64,000 nt of DNA, from the NCBI RefSeq assembly GCF_002259595.1, contig NZ_MWWU01000003.1:1-64000 (forward strand), in the 5' to 3' direction. The notes under the pieces are model-generated. The model did no database searches. It saw nothing but the letters and a program-made list of their open reading frames with translations, and was not told the origin of the DNA. The stretch's first letter is position 1; every line of letters begins with the position of its first letter. This stretch comes from Aeriscardovia aeriphila. GTDB taxonomy: Bacteria > Actinomycetota > Actinomycetes > Actinomycetales > Bifidobacteriaceae. Both the position numbers and the translations under genes were made by a program. Positions 43,464 through 53,131 of the stretch are shown one piece after another.

Positions 43464-45602
43464 TCAGAAGCCAGAGCCACCGAAGAGACCGAATGGATCA
43501 ATCAGTCCATTGCCGAAGCCATTGCCATCATTGTTGCCGTTGTTTCCATTGTTTCCGTTATTGCCGTTGTTGTTCTGGTCATTCTGGCCGTTGCCATTGT
43601 TCTGGTCGTTGTTGCCATTATTGTTGCCATTGTTGCTGCTCGAGTTGTCGCTGAGCGTGCCTTCCTTCTGGTCGAAGGTAGCGTTGAGCTCCAAAGTCTT
43701 GCCGTTACGAACAACAGTGAGCTTGACCTGCGCATTGAGTGCCGTTGCACGAACTGAGCCGAGCACCGAGTACATCGAGCTGACCGACTTTCCGTTGAAG
43801 CCAACGATCACATCACCAGTTTGCAAGCCTGCCTTTTCGCCGACCGAACCGTTGAGCACCTTCACAACCTTGGCACCCTCGACAGTTGCGCCGTCAACCT
43901 TGGCCGAGCCGTCGGAAATGGTCACGCCCAGTTGCACGTGGGTGGCATGGCCGTCCTTGATAATCTCGGAGGCTACTCGCTTCACCAGATTGGCAGGAAT
44001 GGCGAAGCCGATGCCAATAGAACCGCCAGAAGACTGACTGGACTGGGAAGCCGTAGCGATCGAGGAGTTGATGCCGATGATCTTGCCAGCCGCGTCGAAG
44101 GTCGGGCCACCAGAGTTACCGGGGTTAATGGCCGCGTCAATCTGAATGGCGTTGGTGACAATCTCACTGTTATTGTTTTCATCCGACACAGCGACTGGAC
44201 GGTTCAAAGCCGAAACGATGCCGGTTGTCGCAGTATTTTCGTAGCCCAAAGGATTACCAATAGCCATAATTTGCTGGCCTACGGCAAGCTGATCGGAGTC
44301 AGCGAAATCGGCTGGCTGAAGGTCTTGCGGAGGGTTCTCCAAGCGGATGACGGCGAGGTCAGTGGTCTTGTCGGTACCGACGAGCTTGGCGGAGTAAACC
44401 TTGCCATTGTTGAGCGTGACTTGGATGCTCTGTGCACCTTCAATCACGTGATTGTTAGTGACGATGTTGCCATCTTTATCGATGATGGCGCCGGAGCCGA
44501 GGTCAACGCCGTTTTGCACGGCGACCTTGACGGAGACCACCGATGCGGCGACCTGCTTGTTGAGTGCTTGCCAGTCGATGGTCTTGCCGGTAGGAACCTT
44601 GGCGGTGCCAGAGCCGTTACCAGAGCTCAGCTGGCTGATGCTCGTTTCACGTGGAACAGAGATGAAGCCGGAGGAGATTCCACCCCACACCAAGCCTGCA
44701 GCCAGAGCTGCTGCCACACCTGCGGACAGCAGAGCCACACCCCACTGAGGCATGGCATTCTTCTTCTTGGTTGCTACTGGCGAGCCTGCTGGAGCACCTG
44801 GCATTCCAGCGTTGCCGCGGAAGCCGAAGTTACCTGGTGTATTGGAAGTACCAGGGGTGCTCGCAGTGCCTTGGCTATTTGCGCTGTTTGCGCTGCTCGA
44901 GCCGTTTTCCGTGCCCGAGTCGTTTGCACTACCAGAGTTATTGGGCGTGTAGCTCGAGCTTGGTGTGTAAGGGTTGCGGCTGGAGTTGGAAGAACCATAG
45001 CCGTAGCCGTTGGAGCTGTAGCCATTTGCACCATAGCCGTTGGAGCCATTGTTGCTGGAACCATAGTTACTAGCACCATAGTTGCCAGCGCCATAGTTCG
45101 AACCGTAATTGCCAGCGCCATAGCTATTGGAACCATAACCATTGGAGCTGTAACCGTTCGCACCATAGCCATAGCCGCTGGCGTTGTAGCCGTTCTGAGA
45201 GTTCTGGCCACCCTGATTGCTCAAGCCATTCTGACCGTAGACGTTCTGACCATAGCTACCCTGGCCGTAAGAATTCTGGCCATAAGCGCTCTGGCCATAA
45301 GCGCTCTGACCAGAGTTGCCAGATTGCTCGCCAGAAGTCTGCTCACCCGAAGCCTGCTCACCAGAAGTAGACAGCGGAACAGTTGGCTGCTCGTTGGAAA
45401 GCTGCTCAGTAGCTTGTTCGCCAGTAGCTTGCTCGCCGGTTGCCAGCACACTGGTTGACTGAGTCTGCGTGGTATCGGCAGTTGCAGCGTTCTCGTCGTT
45501 GCTGTTGGTGTTGAGTTGAGAATTGTCATTAAAAAGCTCGTGAGAAGAATTCTCCGGATTCGAGAAATCCGGGTTCTTCCCGTTCATGTTCTGATCCGTC
45601 AT
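43464..45602 (-). CDS. htrA: HtrA/DegP-type serine protease with long low-complexity arms
   Basis: 712 residues. The first 280 are cytoplasmic low complexity: Gln/Glu/Thr repeats (GEQATGEQ), then Tyr/Gly/Asn/Gln repeats such as [13 protein letters not shown] and [12 protein letters not shown]. One membrane helix (about 286-308) leads to a trypsin-like domain with H385 (NNHVIEG), D415 (TTDLAVI) and S497 (GNSGGP), then one PDZ domain ([16 protein letters not shown]). The C-terminal 60 residues are Asn/Gly repeats ending in FGLFGGSGF. It degrades misfolded envelope proteins outside the membrane. The binding site is AAAGGAGAAAC. A parS-like site lies at 44644 inside the gene. Confidence 0.95.
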   Translation of the reverse strand: MTDQNMNGKNPDFSNPENSSHELFNDNSQLNTNSNDENAATADTTQTQSTSVLATGEQATGEQATEQLSNEQPTVPLSTSGEQASGEQTSGEQSGNSGQSAYGQSAYGQNSYGQGSYGQNVYGQNGLSNQGGQNSQNGYNASGYGYGANGYSSNGYGSNSYGAGNYGSNYGAGNYGASNYGSSNNGSNGYGANGYSSNGYGYGSSNSSRNPYTPSSSYTPNNSGSANDSGTENGSSSANSANSQGTASTPGTSNTPGNFGFRGNAGMPGAPAGSPVATKKKNAMPQWGVALLSAGVAAALAAGLVWGGISSGFISVPRETSISQLSSGNGSGTAKVPTGKTIDWQALNKQVAASVVSVKVAVQNGVDLGSGAIIDKDGNIVTNNHVIEGAQSIQVTLNNGKVYSAKLVGTDKTTDLAVIRLENPPQDLQPADFADSDQLAVGQQIMAIGNPLGYENTATTGIVSALNRPVAVSDENNNSEIVTNAIQIDAAINPGNSGGPTFDAAGKIIGINSSIATASQSSQSSGGSIGIGFAIPANLVKRVASEIIKDGHATHVQLGVTISDGSAKVDGATVEGAKVVKVLNGSVGEKAGLQTGDVIVGFNGKSVSSMYSVLGSVRATALNAQVKLTVVRNGKTLELNATFDQKEGTLSDNSSSNNGNNNGNNDQNNGNGQNDQNNNGNNGNNGNNGNNDGNGFGNGLIDPFGLFGGSGF
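44644..44657. other. parS-like site
   Basis: GTTTCACGTGGAAC differs from the ParB site consensus at one position; inside htrA. Confidence 0.5.
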
Positions 45603-46051
45603 GTTTCTCCTTTACGTGGCTTGGAAAGCCGTTGTTTCTCATGGCCAAAGCCAGTTTCATGTGCGACTTGGCGAGCCACTGTTGTGTGCGGCCTGCTCGG
45701 CCGCTTACGCTCGTTCTTGTTCTGGTATTATCTCAACTCTTTAACCTGAAAGCCTTCTGAATGTTCTCCGAAAATGGGAAATAAGTTCTCTTCGAAAAAT
45801 ATGGCATCTGCTGAAAGCCTCCTGGCCAAGCGCTCTTTCCTCAGGGTAGCGCCAAGCCTAGCTTCAACAGATGCCATTATTTCAACTCATGCGATGAGTC
45901 TCATCTTCCGTTTTATCTTCAGTTTTCTCAGTCATCTTCAGTTTTCTGACTCATCTTGAGTGCCAGCACCCCAGGTTTCACACCCGGAAACCATACAGCA
46001 CTGCAATACAGAGAAAACGCTGAGAAGAAGCGCGGTGATAATCTTGAGCGC
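45603..46051. other. intergenic region with long structured hairpin and repeats
   Basis: 449 bases between the htrA start and the GH120 stop. A long imperfect hairpin lies at 45799-45878: ATGGCATCTG and CAGATGCCAT form the outer stem, a second helix follows, then GGC-AAG-GCGCT-type pairing to AGCGCC across an internal loop. On the minus strand it is followed by ATATTTTTC. ATCTTCAGTTTTCT is repeated on a 19-base pitch at 45915-45957. TGATAATCT lies at 46036. The hairpin may end the GH120 operon, act in the htrA leader, or be a small RNA. Confidence 0.6.
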
Positions 46052-48004
46052 TTACTTCTTCCATACCACAATGTCGTTGACACCAGCATGCAAACCAGCC
46101 AGAGGGCCAGCATTATCCAGCTTCTGACGCGGCTTGCCAGCAAGGTCCGTATCCACGACGATGTCGGAACCATCTGGGTTCTCGTAGCGCTCCTCCACCA
46201 CACGAGGCACACCCAAGTCAACAGTTGCCACACGAGGCGTCGTAAACTCAGCCAGAGCTTGAGGAACGGTGATGAGCATATGCAAACCGTCGTCCTTCAT
46301 CTCAGTGGCAATCTCAAGGTGCTCAGCCATAGTGATGCCCGACTTGTCATGCTTGGACACCGGCAGATTACCAGTGAAAACGTTACCAGCCGCAACAATG
46401 GGCTCCGGCAGACGAGGGTCGCCTTGAACCCTACCAGAAGCAATCTCATCCCTGTTGCGCTGCTGATACTCTGCGAAACTGCTCGGGTAGGTTTCATAGG
46501 CCGCCATGCCCATCTGGCCTTCCTCACCAGCAGGGTTGAGGAAAACGTTGTTCATGTAGCGATCGTCACCAGAGAACACGAAGGACGCGCCCGCAGGCTC
46601 AGTCGTATGCGGGAAATGGTTCGGCGTGAAACGATCGAGAACCTGATGAGGCTGAATTACACCGCCAATAATGTTGTTGACAAAGGCGGAAGCATCGGCC
46701 CAATCTTCGAAAGTATATGGTGAGAGGAACGCGTTGTTATCCACCAGCAGAGGCCCATGCGACACCTCCACCATCAGGTCACGGCAATTCTTCTCAAACA
46801 CGTTCGAGCTCACGCGCGTACCCTGCGCCTGCCAATCAAGCCACATGCCCAGCGAGCAATCATGAATGTAATTGTGACGAATGCGCGTATCGAGGGCAGC
46901 ATGCAACTTAATTCCAGCAACTTCCCAACCGAAGAGCTCGCGACGAGCGCCTGCACGGTAAATATGGTTGTTTTCAATCAAGCTGAACGCGCCACCCATA
47001 TGGCCCGCAATACCAGCTTGACCGCAATCATAAATCGTGTTGCCTGCTACGTAATGCGAGCCGATCACACCCTTACGCCAGCCGATGCGCAGAGCCTTGA
47101 ACACTGCTTCAAACTGGTATTGGAAGCCCGGCTTGCGGTCGGTGCGGTACCACTCGTTATCGCCCGTCTCTTCGCTGGTTCCTAGGCTAATGCCCACAGC
47201 CTTGGAATCGTGAATGACGTTGTTAACTATACGCCAGCTATACGCCCAATTCGGGCCAACTGCACCCACCTGATGAGCCGTTGGCGGAGCGAACTGAGTG
47301 GCAACATTCTTAAACTCGAAGCCCTCTACCGTGATGAAGTTGATGTGATGATGCGAAGGGAAGAAGCATGTGGGGCGAGTGGTAATCTCGGTCACCTGCT
47401 CGTTGGGGTCTTCGCCATTGAAGTTCGCGAAAATAGTTGTCGTTTCCGCTTCGTCGTCATGCTCAGACATCCACACATACTGGGTATACTTCGCATCGAA
47501 AACAGGAACCTGCTTCTTGGTCACGTAGTCTTCAACCGTTTCGCGTAACTCAGGATTATCAAGCTGGTCTTTGCGCGTCACTTCATAGAGCTGGTGACCG
47601 TTAATAAACACCTCACCAATGTGCTTCGGATCATCCACACCCGGACGCGGCAGAGCAAGCCAATCACCAAAGATCTTCGTCGTAAACGGGTTGAAAGCGC
47701 CAAAATAAGAATCAGGAAGGGTGAGCTTGTAAATGTTACCTTCTACCTTCTCCCAGCCAGTCACAACTTCAGAACCAGTGACAACAGGGCGAGCTTCACC
47801 CGCTGCTGCGCGATAGGTGATGCGATGGTTTTCATCCAGACCACCGCGTGCAGGGTCAACATTCTCCCGGTAAGTGCCTTCATGAACGATCACTTCATCG
47901 CCCGGTTGCGCGAGCAGCGCTGCCCGCGAGATTGTTTTGAAGGGGTGTTGGGCGTCGCCTACTGCGCTGTCCTTGCCCTGAGGAGAAACATGATATTGCG
48001 TCAT
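46052..48004 (-). CDS. GH120-type beta-xylosidase
   Basis: 650 residues with a right-handed beta-helix fold; no signal peptide, so it acts on imported xylo-oligosaccharides in the cytoplasm. The candidate catalytic residues E361, D390 and E413 (in FGWEVAG, GMWLDWQ and DLMVEVSHG) have the same mutual spacing as E353, D382 and E405 of Thermoanaerobacterium XylC, the GH120 type enzyme. ATG at 48004 follows AAAGGTAATGCA. It lies four bases behind the GH43 gene, last gene of the esterase-GH43-GH120 operon. Confidence 0.88.
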   Translation of the reverse strand: MTQYHVSPQGKDSAVGDAQHPFKTISRAALLAQPGDEVIVHEGTYRENVDPARGGLDENHRITYRAAAGEARPVVTGSEVVTGWEKVEGNIYKLTLPDSYFGAFNPFTTKIFGDWLALPRPGVDDPKHIGEVFINGHQLYEVTRKDQLDNPELRETVEDYVTKKQVPVFDAKYTQYVWMSEHDDEAETTTIFANFNGEDPNEQVTEITTRPTCFFPSHHHINFITVEGFEFKNVATQFAPPTAHQVGAVGPNWAYSWRIVNNVIHDSKAVGISLGTSEETGDNEWYRTDRKPGFQYQFEAVFKALRIGWRKGVIGSHYVAGNTIYDCGQAGIAGHMGGAFSLIENNHIYRAGARRELFGWEVAGIKLHAALDTRIRHNYIHDCSLGMWLDWQAQGTRVSSNVFEKNCRDLMVEVSHGPLLVDNNAFLSPYTFEDWADASAFVNNIIGGVIQPHQVLDRFTPNHFPHTTEPAGASFVFSGDDRYMNNVFLNPAGEEGQMGMAAYETYPSSFAEYQQRNRDEIASGRVQGDPRLPEPIVAAGNVFTGNLPVSKHDKSGITMAEHLEIATEMKDDGLHMLITVPQALAEFTTPRVATVDLGVPRVVEERYENPDGSDIVVDTDLAGKPRQKLDNAGPLAGLHAGVNDIVVWKK

Positions 48005-48008
48005 TGCA

Positions 48009-49634
48009 TTACCTTTCTTGATAGCGGAAATCAGTAAAAGTAGCTTCCTGATAGAAGCCGGATACGTCGCAGCACGCCAAACCAACGAAACCGCCTGTGA
48101 AGAAGCCGCCATAGCTTGCTGCAATGTATTCGTCAGAGAATTGTGCTGCGTCGAGTCCCTCAACCAGTGTGTTCCACGTGGAACCACCGTCGAGAGAGTA
48201 GTCATACGCGTAGGTTTGTGTACGAACTCGAGTGCGCAAACGAACTGAGTGAACACCTTCAGGCAGTTCAACACTTGCCGCAGGAGCAGAATAGCCATTT
48301 CGATCGTTTACAGCGACTTGCAGCTCTTGTTTGCCCGTTTTCTCGTTAAAGGTGACGAAGATCCACGACCAACTGAAATCGTTGTAGTAATTCGTCAAAC
48401 CGGCCATCTGCATGTAGTTCGTCGGGTCGAATTCCAAGCTGACTTCTGCATCAAAGTTTTGAGATTGCCAGCGACGAGCGACGAGGGAGAGATTGAAGAG
48501 ATTAGCAAGAGAGCCTTGGCCTCTCAGTACGAGCTTGCCGTCACCCACTCGTCCCATTTTCTCAGAGAAGGGAACACGCAGAGTATTCCAATCTTTGCCT
48601 AATTGAGGAGAAGTGAAGGTGTCATGCTGGTAGCCGGAATTCTCAAATTCTTCAGAATCTGCAATGTGTGGAGCATCCTTGGGCTGCTCGACTTCAACTT
48701 GGCCAGCTTGTCCGCTGACAATGCGTGGCCAGCCTTCGCTATCCCATTCAACCTTTTGAATAGAGGTTTCGCGTCCCAGTGTGCTCCAGCCGCGAACACC
48801 ATGGCGAGTGTCCCAGTCATGCCACCATGGGCGAGAGACGAGAGAGGCGTAGTACCACTCGCCTTCTGCGGTTTCTACAATCTGTCCATGTCCTTGTTTT
48901 TGCAAGGGGAAATCTGGTGTATCAAAGTTGGTAATCAGTGGGTTTCCTGGCATCACTTCAAAGGAGAGTGCATCCAAGCTCTTCGAGCGCGCAACAGACT
49001 CTTGGTGCTCATATTGAGTTCCACCCTCGGCGCAGAAGAGGTAGTAATAGCCATCCTTCTTGAGCAGGTGTGGGCCTTCTACAATTTTGACGTCAGTTCC
49101 ACGCCACAAGGTTCGTCTGGTGGAAGGAAGGAGCTTGTGCTCGACAGGGTCATACTCTGTCAAGGTAATACCGTCGAAAGCATGATGGCCGGGGCGGAAG
49201 TCCCAGGTTTGTTGAACAAGGTACTTACGTCCATCATCATCGTGGAACAGGCTTGCGTCGAAACCCGTGCGATCCAGCTCAATAGGCTCCGACCAAGGGC
49301 CATTAATGTCATCAGCTGTGATGAGATAATTGATGCCATCTTTAAAGGCACCGTTGACCACTTCAATGTTGGAATACACCAGCCAGAACTTGCCATCGGC
49401 GTAACTGAGGTCGGGTGCCCACACGCCTCCAGAGGAAGGGATGCCTCTCATGTTGATTTGGCTCGTCCGCGTCAACGGGGAGTTGAGCAACGTCCAGTGG
49501 ACGAGGTCCTGTGACTGATGCAGGCGCACTCCTGGCCACCATTCGAATGTAGAATTGGCAATATAGTACGTATCACCAACGCGGACAAACGATGGATCAG
49601 GATTGAAGCCGTGAAGTACCGGGTTGATAATCAT
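48009..49634 (-). CDS. GH43 (subfamily 11-like) beta-xylosidase
   Basis: 541 residues: a five-bladed propeller domain and a C-terminal beta-sandwich (GVHSVRLRTRVRTQTYAYDYSLDGG). Catalytic residues D13 (NPDPS), D126 (FDASLFHDDDG) and E186 (VEGPHLLKKDGYYY) coincide almost exactly with D14, D127 and E186 of the Selenomonas xylosidase SXA. It is cytoplasmic and exo-acting. The start lies in an ATGA overlap with the esterase stop. Confidence 0.94.
   Translation of the reverse strand: MIINPVLHGFNPDPSFVRVGDTYYIANSTFEWWPGVRLHQSQDLVHWTLLNSPLTRTSQINMRGIPSSGGVWAPDLSYADGKFWLVYSNIEVVNGAFKDGINYLITADDINGPWSEPIELDRTGFDASLFHDDDGRKYLVQQTWDFRPGHHAFDGITLTEYDPVEHKLLPSTRRTLWRGTDVKIVEGPHLLKKDGYYYLFCAEGGTQYEHQESVARSKSLDALSFEVMPGNPLITNFDTPDFPLQKQGHGQIVETAEGEWYYASLVSRPWWHDWDTRHGVRGWSTLGRETSIQKVEWDSEGWPRIVSGQAGQVEVEQPKDAPHIADSEEFENSGYQHDTFTSPQLGKDWNTLRVPFSEKMGRVGDGKLVLRGQGSLANLFNLSLVARRWQSQNFDAEVSLEFDPTNYMQMAGLTNYYNDFSWSWIFVTFNEKTGKQELQVAVNDRNGYSAPAASVELPEGVHSVRLRTRVRTQTYAYDYSLDGGSTWNTLVEGLDAAQFSDEYIAASYGGFFTGGFVGLACCDVSGFYQEATFTDFRYQER
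48171..48184. other. parS-like palindrome
   Basis: GTTCCACGTGGAAC is a perfect palindrome with two symmetric differences from GTTTCACGTGAAAC; inside the GH43 gene. Confidence 0.4.
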
Positions 49635-51025
49635 TCTTCCTCCTCCTTCTTGCGAGAAAGATCAGCGCTCATCGATATATGACGAGCAAAATTCATAAAC
49701 TCATGACGCTTAGTTGTATGTTTCCACTCTGGTAGAGCTGGCACATCAGGATTGCCATCATGTGCAAAGCGAGCCCAGAAACTCGTCATGGCATGAGCGA
49801 CGTCGTAATGCCAGCCTTCGAAAGGACGCCAGCATTTTCCCAAAGTAGAAAATACGAACCACAGGTCGGAAGAGTGGAAGGACCCAGCGTCATCTCCCGG
49901 CATGGAAATGTCAAAGTGGTAGTAGTAGGGAGCACGATACTTGGCATCGATCCACTCGTCGATGAACTCAAAGTTTCCTAGCTGACCAGCGGGGATAACT
50001 GTGCCATCATCCGCTGTTTCTAGGAATTCTCCTGTTGTGTTGCCGATGATGACGTCAACATCTGCGGCATCATGAGAGCGAATAATGTCCCGTTCTTGTC
50101 GATCCAGGAAATTGCCGTCAATGCACGGCTGCCAATTGACGAGCATGGGCCATTCGCCTTCATGCCCACTTTCTGGTGGAACAGGGAGGTTTTCTGCAGC
50201 CTCGAGAAGCTGACGAGCAGGGATTGCTCGCGCTTCTTCGAGGGTGGTCACTCCGAGAGCGTCGAAAAGCCTCACCCCATTGGCTTCTATTTCTTCTAAT
50301 GAAGCGAGATGAGCGTTGAAGTAACCCAAGCCGCCGCCAGACTGCATAATTGCATGGTGGAAGAGACCGGTGTTACCTGGAGAACAGATTTGAGCAAGCA
50401 CACTTGCAGCGCCCGCAGATTGACCGAAAACAGTGATGTTATTGGGGTCCCCACCGAATGCTTCGATGTTTTCTTTTACCCATCGAATTCCTGCTTGCTG
50501 GTCCAGGAAACCAAAGTTAGCTGCATTGCCGAGTAGCGGGTGGGCAAAGAAGCCGAAGACGTTTAAGCGATACGCAACACTGACGACGACAACATCATGG
50601 CGAGCGAGCTGTTGCCCATCAAACTCTTTTTCGAAGGTGCCTCCTGTTTGGTAGGCTCCGCCGTAGATCCACACCATGACCGGCTTTTTCTCTCCCACAG
50701 TGTGAGCTTGCTGCCTGTTACCTCGCAGTGCAGGAGTCCACACATTCACATAAAGGCAATCCTCGCTCATATCGACACTGGGGTCTGTTCCCCATTCTTT
50801 GTCGTAAAACTCATTGGAGTTGCCAGGAGTAGGTTGCATGGCAGTAGGAGCAAAGTCGAAAGTTTCGAGAATTCCCTTCCATGGCGTGACAGGTTGAGGT
50901 GCTCGCCAGCGTAATTCACCTACAGGAGGTTGCGCAAAAGGGATTCCGCGGAAAACGGTGATAGCCGGGTCTGTGGCTGCAATACCCTCCACAATACCGG
51001 AGTGAATTCGAACCTGACGCTTCAT
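49631..51025 (-). CDS. type B carboxylesterase
   Basis: 464 residues with no signal peptide. Carboxylesterase motifs: FRGIPFAQPPVGELRWRAPQP, EDCLYVNVWTP, VWIYGGAYQTG and the nucleophile FGQSAGAAS (serine near 192). In this operon it probably removes acetyl or feruloyl groups from xylo-oligosaccharides. Promoter-proximal gene of the operon: AAGGTAACGCA precedes the ATG, and the upstream gap carries the palindrome CGAAAGTTTCG. A second copy of that palindrome is inside this gene at 50857-50867. Confidence 0.9.
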   Translation of the reverse strand: MKRQVRIHSGIVEGIAATDPAITVFRGIPFAQPPVGELRWRAPQPVTPWKGILETFDFAPTAMQPTPGNSNEFYDKEWGTDPSVDMSEDCLYVNVWTPALRGNRQQAHTVGEKKPVMVWIYGGAYQTGGTFEKEFDGQQLARHDVVVVSVAYRLNVFGFFAHPLLGNAANFGFLDQQAGIRWVKENIEAFGGDPNNITVFGQSAGAASVLAQICSPGNTGLFHHAIMQSGGGLGYFNAHLASLEEIEANGVRLFDALGVTTLEEARAIPARQLLEAAENLPVPPESGHEGEWPMLVNWQPCIDGNFLDRQERDIIRSHDAADVDVIIGNTTGEFLETADDGTVIPAGQLGNFEFIDEWIDAKYRAPYYYHFDISMPGDDAGSFHSSDLWFVFSTLGKCWRPFEGWHYDVAHAMTSFWARFAHDGNPDVPALPEWKHTTKRHEFMNFARHISMSADLSRKKEEEE

Positions 51026-51053
51026 TGCGTTACCTTCATCTTTGCCGAATAAT

Positions 51054-51066
51054 ACGAAAGTTTCGT
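51054..51066. promoter_or_regulatory. palindromic operator between esterase operon and lacI-type gene
   Basis: ACGAAAGTTTCGT lies in the 229-base divergent gap, about 30 bases ahead of the esterase start. The core CGAAANTTTCG recurs at 50857 and 59040. It is a candidate site for the LacI-family protein encoded next to it. Confidence 0.5.
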
Positions 51067-51254
51067 TCCTTTTTCACGAAACATTTAGTAACTTTCGCTA
51101 TAATCAAGATATCTGATTTGAAGAACTGCTGCAATTCCGGTTTGCCATTGTTGCCGAACGGAATTACTCCACAGAACGGCGCAAAGAAGCCCTTTCTCAA
51201 CGCTTTTCTTCACCACACACGAATCAGAAACGGAAACTTTCGGGAGTGCACATC

Positions 51255-52283
51255 ATGGCTCAACAGACAAGCGCACATAATCAACATCTCACTCTGGCCG
51301 ACATCGCCCGCCAGACCAACTATTCCATCTCTACCGTCTCCAAAGTGCTCAATGACCAAAGCGATATCTCTCCTGAAGCAAAAGAAAGAGTTAATGCAGT
51401 ACTCACCGCTTCAGGCTATAGGCGCAAATCACGCCAACACCGCCACCAAGAGTTTATTGATATCGTCTTCTCCTCTTTCTCCAACCTCTGGGCCTTCGAA
51501 GTAGTAAAAGGCGCTCTCAACACGGCTTCGCAGCATGATATTCGCATCACCATCACCGAATCGGGAGACCGCAACCACCCCGCAGAAAACTGGGCAAGTG
51601 ACCTCGTCCGCCGCCACCCTCTCGGAGCAGTGCTCGTCTTCTCCCACCTCAGCACACGAGAACGAGAAGAACTCGACAAAAACGACATATTCTATTCCAT
51701 CTTTGACCCTTCCGGTGAACCAGAACCGCAAGATTTCTCCGTCCGAGCAGACAACTGGAATGGCGGCATGCTCGCTGCTCGTCACCTCGCTGACCTCGGC
51801 CATCAGCGCATTGCCATGATCACCGGGCCAGAAGTAATGCTGAGCGCTCGTGCTCGCACAGAGGGCTTCATTGCCGCTCTCGCTGACCGCAACATCAGCT
51901 TTAATCCCGCCTTGAAACGAGAAGGGGACTTCACCATGGTTTCAGGCCTCAGAGAAGGCCTCGAACTGCTGAATTTGCCTGCACAAGAGAGACCAACAGC
52001 CATCTTCGCTGGCAACGACCTGCAAGCGATGGGAGTGTATGAAGCTGCTCGTCAAGTTGGATTACGCATCCCTCAAGATCTCTCCGTTGTCGGCTTTGAC
52101 GACTTGCAAACCTCATCCTTCATGAATCCGCCGTTGACAACCATCAGCCAGCCTCTTCAGCAGATGGCAGGAATTGCAACACAGATGGTGATTAACCGTG
52201 CTAATCATGAGCATTCAGATATGCATGTTGTTCTCCCCACCAGCTTGATAGAGCGCGAATCTACTGCTCGTCCTCAGAACTAA
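51255..52283 (+). CDS. LacI-family transcriptional regulator
   Basis: 342 residues. The helix-turn-helix (LTLADIARQTNYSISTVSKVLNDQ) with hinge helix is followed by the periplasmic-binding-like effector domain. ATG at 51255 has CGGGAG eight bases upstream; a GTG at 51246 overlaps that site and is less likely. It is divergent to the esterase-GH43-GH120 operon and convergent with yesL of the GH67 operon, so it probably represses xyloside genes until a xylose-containing sugar binds. Confidence 0.93.
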   Translation: MAQQTSAHNQHLTLADIARQTNYSISTVSKVLNDQSDISPEAKERVNAVLTASGYRRKSRQHRHQEFIDIVFSSFSNLWAFEVVKGALNTASQHDIRITITESGDRNHPAENWASDLVRRHPLGAVLVFSHLSTREREELDKNDIFYSIFDPSGEPEPQDFSVRADNWNGGMLAARHLADLGHQRIAMITGPEVMLSARARTEGFIAALADRNISFNPALKREGDFTMVSGLREGLELLNLPAQERPTAIFAGNDLQAMGVYEAARQVGLRIPQDLSVVGFDDLQTSSFMNPPLTTISQPLQQMAGIATQMVINRANHEHSDMHVVLPTSLIERESTARPQN

Positions 52284-52313
52284 GCGAACACTGAGGAAAG
52301 GCGAAACTGCTCC

Positions 52314-53039
52314 TCAGCACTTGTGGGGCCAGCCCTCACTACTCTTCCTCGCTGCTTTCTTCTGATCTTTCTTCTGAGCTTTCTTCGCATCAATGTCAGG
52401 CTCATTCACATGAACATCCATGCCAGGAATGCGTCCATAACAATAAGTGGACAGCACAATGAGGAATACAGGAATGGAGAAGCCAAAAGCAGGAATCAAA
52501 CCTGGCCACTGCCACGCAAACCACCACGTAGCAGCATAAATGAGAAGGACAATAAAACTATTCTTCACCCGAACCACAGCCATCATGGCCGCATACTTGA
52601 TCACCCACCATGCCGACTGCTCAAAGTTCGCCTGGATCACTCCCACTAAACTGAGAAAAATACCATAAAGGAAATTGACGAGCAGCAGGCCTCCGGAAAC
52701 ACCGATTCCTACCACACCTACCGGGTTATTTTGGACGATCCAGTATTCCCACACAAGAAACAGCCAAACAGCAAACACCGGGTAACCGACGAAGTTAGCA
52801 CTCTTCAAATTGAGCTTCCATGCTTCATGGAAAGTGTTCCACGTGCGCTTCACCGTCCAGTGCCGGTCACTCACGTCGAGAGCCCACGTGCGAAAAGTAG
52901 AATACAGACCGGCAATCGAGGGGAAGAAACCGACAACAACAGCTCCCATCAGCGTGTGAACGAGAAAAGCTATATGAGCGATGAAGAGTGTGAGCACAAC
53001 TTTGCACACAAACTCATAACCTTCTGCTAGTCGATGCAT
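52314..53039 (-). CDS. YesL/DUF624 family membrane protein
   Basis: 241 residues, about five helices, the second DUF624 protein of the window. Conserved segments with the copy at 4284 include YEF-C-VV, AHIAFLV, FPS-AG and the ending GRIPGMDVHVNEPD. The C-terminus is Lys-rich. Last gene of the GH67 operon, the usual family context beside oligosaccharide uptake and glycosidases. ATG at 53039 follows GGGGTATACC. Confidence 0.88.
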   Translation of the reverse strand: MHRLAEGYEFVCKVVLTLFIAHIAFLVHTLMGAVVVGFFPSIAGLYSTFRTWALDVSDRHWTVKRTWNTFHEAWKLNLKSANFVGYPVFAVWLFLVWEYWIVQNNPVGVVGIGVSGGLLLVNFLYGIFLSLVGVIQANFEQSAWWVIKYAAMMAVVRVKNSFIVLLIYAATWWFAWQWPGLIPAFGFSIPVFLIVLSTYCYGRIPGMDVHVNEPDIDAKKAQKKDQKKAARKSSEGWPHKC

Positions 53040-53131
53040 GGTATACCCCAACTCGTGTGTACGTCTCTGTATTCGCTACTTTCAGCCTAACTACGAATTC
53101 ACGGGACGCGGCAACAAGGCGGAAAGGTTGC

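Noticed and set aside
43821-45458. A 545-codon open frame antisense to htrA
   Set aside because: Product of the repetitive htrA coding sequence; no domain or start signals.
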